Under the pieces are notes generated by a model. It was not told the DNA's origin. It was given only the letters and a program-made list of their open reading frames with translations, and searched no databases. A stretch of 64,000 bases of DNA from Candidatus Endobugula sp. (GTDB lineage Bacteria; Pseudomonadota; Gammaproteobacteria; Pseudomonadales; Cellvibrionaceae), in NCBI GenBank assembly GCA_020628895.1, contig JAHDEM010000003.1, positions 17,748-81,747 of the forward strand, read 5' to 3'. This document shows, piece after piece, positions 62,457 through 64,000 of the stretch (position 1 is the stretch's first letter; the number at the start of each line of letters is the position of its first letter). Made by a program: the position numbers and the translations under genes.

Positions 62457-62975
62457 ATGGAAATACAATTAAACAAATCACAACTTATAGAATGGCTAGG
62501 GTCAGGGCTTTCTATAAGTATAATTTCATTATCGGTAATTTCTGATGTGAGGGAAGTACATTCTAATATTTCATCTCCCATTCAAGTCTATCAAGCCATC
62601 CAACAACACTCTTCATATTTTAAAGACGGCACATACCTAGTTAACTACGAAGAAACCGAGACAAATGAAGAGGAAATAGATTATTCAAATTATGCATATG
62701 CTTTTACACTTCTTGTAAAAATTACGAACGGCCCTATAACTGGCGGCTACCTTAAACTTAAAGAAGCACTTGCTAATTTTGAATATATTCAAGATGTTAA
62801 CCGTGAATCTTTTGGTTATTCTGGGTATTTCCTAGTAAGAACGCCTAGCGATCCATTAGAATACAAAAAACTTAGAGAAGTCTTAACTGCTCACTCTACA
62901 ATGTTCTCACTTCCAGAAAACGGAGCATCAGAGCATATATGTAATTTTATACAAGGCGGTGGTCTAGGTCTGTGA
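62457..62975 (+). CDS. Hypothetical protein, about 172 aa
   Basis: ORF MEIQLNKSQLIEWLGSGLSISI...; no family recognised; ATG at 62457 preferred over the upstream TTG. Confidence 0.6.
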   Translation: MEIQLNKSQLIEWLGSGLSISIISLSVISDVREVHSNISSPIQVYQAIQQHSSYFKDGTYLVNYEETETNEEEIDYSNYAYAFTLLVKITNGPITGGYLKLKEALANFEYIQDVNRESFGYSGYFLVRTPSDPLEYKKLREVLTAHSTMFSLPENGASEHICNFIQGGGLGL

Positions 62976-63030
62976 ATATAACAAGGTTGTCAATCAGACG
63001 CCTTTTTCGTTGCTTACAACGGCGTTAGAA
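62976..63030 (+). other. attC-like integron cassette recombination site (candidate)
   Basis: ATATAAC-aag-GTTGTCAA...TTACAAC-ggc-GTTAGAA: outer AAC/GTT and inner GTTGT/ACAAC pair around unpaired 3-nt spacers; begins directly after the stop at 62975 and ends 4 nt before the next ATG. Confidence 0.42.
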
Positions 63031-63034
63031 TTTT

Positions 63035-63781
63035 ATGGAACATCCCGAAATTAAGAAGCTTTATAAGTATCGTGCGTTTAATGAATTCTCATTGAGAATG
63101 CTTGTGAATCGAGAAATGTGGGTTGCGAAACCGGCGAGCTTCAATGATCCCTTTGATTGCGCCTTAACTCCTGGAAGCCCGAAGACCACTGTTGATCAAT
63201 TGCATCAGATTAATAATCTTATTAGAGAGCTTTATGAACCAGAAGAAGCCGAGAAGCAAATTAGAGAGATTGTTGAGAGGAATCATCTTAAACCCGTCAA
63301 GGAAGTAGAAGATAAATCCATCGAAAAACATATGTTTGAAGCGAGAGAATCAGGTGTATTCTCATTAAGTGAAAAAAACAATGACATACTTATGTGGTCT
63401 CACTACGCGAACAACCATACAGGCTTTTGTATCGAATTTGAGAGAAAGGATATTAAGAGTAATTTTCTAAGCCATTTTATGTGTAGAAAGGTTGAATATA
63501 CTGTTGAGTATCCGAACCTACATCGGATCATAGATTTGCCAGATGTTAACTTATTTACTAAAGCTGACGGCTGGAAGTACGAGTCTGAATGGAGGCTTGT
63601 GACTAAACAAGGAAATACTACCCTACCTCTGCCAGCGCCAATTACAGCTATATACTTTGGTCTTCGCTCTAGCGATGACAGTATCAAAACAGTAAAGAAT
63701 ATCTTCTCAAAAGAACAAATCAAATTTTATAGAGCAAGCTGTAAACAAGGGGAGTTTGCAATTGAATTCATGGAAATCTAA
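63035..63781 (+). CDS. DUF2971 domain protein
   Basis: LYKYRAFNEFSLRMLVNREMWVAKPASFNDPFDC...ILMWSHYANNHTGFCIEF. Confidence 0.9.
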   Translation: MEHPEIKKLYKYRAFNEFSLRMLVNREMWVAKPASFNDPFDCALTPGSPKTTVDQLHQINNLIRELYEPEEAEKQIREIVERNHLKPVKEVEDKSIEKHMFEARESGVFSLSEKNNDILMWSHYANNHTGFCIEFERKDIKSNFLSHFMCRKVEYTVEYPNLHRIIDLPDVNLFTKADGWKYESEWRLVTKQGNTTLPLPAPITAIYFGLRSSDDSIKTVKNIFSKEQIKFYRASCKQGEFAIEFMEI

Positions 63782-63835
63782 CAATTAAAGGGGTAGGCTC
63801 CTTTTCTATTAAAATTTTAATTAAAGGACTACATA

Positions 63836-64000
63836 ATGAAAATTTTTTTTCTTACTTTATTCATTACATCAATAATCTCGAACTACACATTCGCGGATCA
63901 ATATAAATCTTGTGTTGGCGAAATCACTGCTGTTGACGACATACTTCATGGTTATGCAAATGTTTCGGGTGGCTTGTTGTTGATAACCTTAAATAGTTCG
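63836..64000 (+). CDS. Small secreted hypothetical protein, truncated by window end
   Basis: MKIFFLTLFITSIISNYTFADQYKSCVGEITAVDDILHGYANVSGGLLLITLNSS..., signal peptide, open to the window end. Confidence 0.6.
   Translation, partial: MKIFFLTLFITSIISNYTFADQYKSCVGEITAVDDILHGYANVSGGLLLITLNSS

Overview
Gammaproteobacterial chromosomal window that is mostly core genome. Contents in order: pstS with a Pho box; phoB-phoR (minus strand) followed by a DUF482/FemAB-like gene; ubiA; an FKBP lipoprotein; rsd-dsbB; a FliL-like gene; gshA; a complete type II secretion operon gspC-N; a GGDEF + CheC-like pair; tex; pckA; hslO-hslR; a HAD nucleotidase; cysQ; zapA - 6S RNA - 5-formyl-THF cyclo-ligase; rpiA; phrB; serA; a two-component system beside a di-heme peroxidase-like gene; purE-purK; an AsmA-family gene; hisB-hisH-hisA (no hisF next to it); hemH. 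A small accessory-looking tail lies at 61.5-64 kb. No tRNA, rRNA, CRISPR array or transposase was recognised. Observations most worth checking: (i) a 258-bp MITE-like element plus dispersed copies of its terminal motif TAGGGNCTGTTCACACT, two of which supply the stop codons of rpiA and pckA; (ii) an attC-like integron recombination site between two hypothetical genes at the right edge, suggesting a possible cassette array continuing outside the window; (iii) the 6S RNA overlapping the apparent 5' end of the cyclo-ligase ORF, which lacks a canonical start downstream of the RNA; (iv) a DUF482 gene whose reading frame extends 31 codons upstream of its first ATG to a CTG with a good Shine-Dalgarno sequence; (v) short ORFs below the 60-aa cut-off of the track. 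All family assignments come from reading the translations, with no database search.
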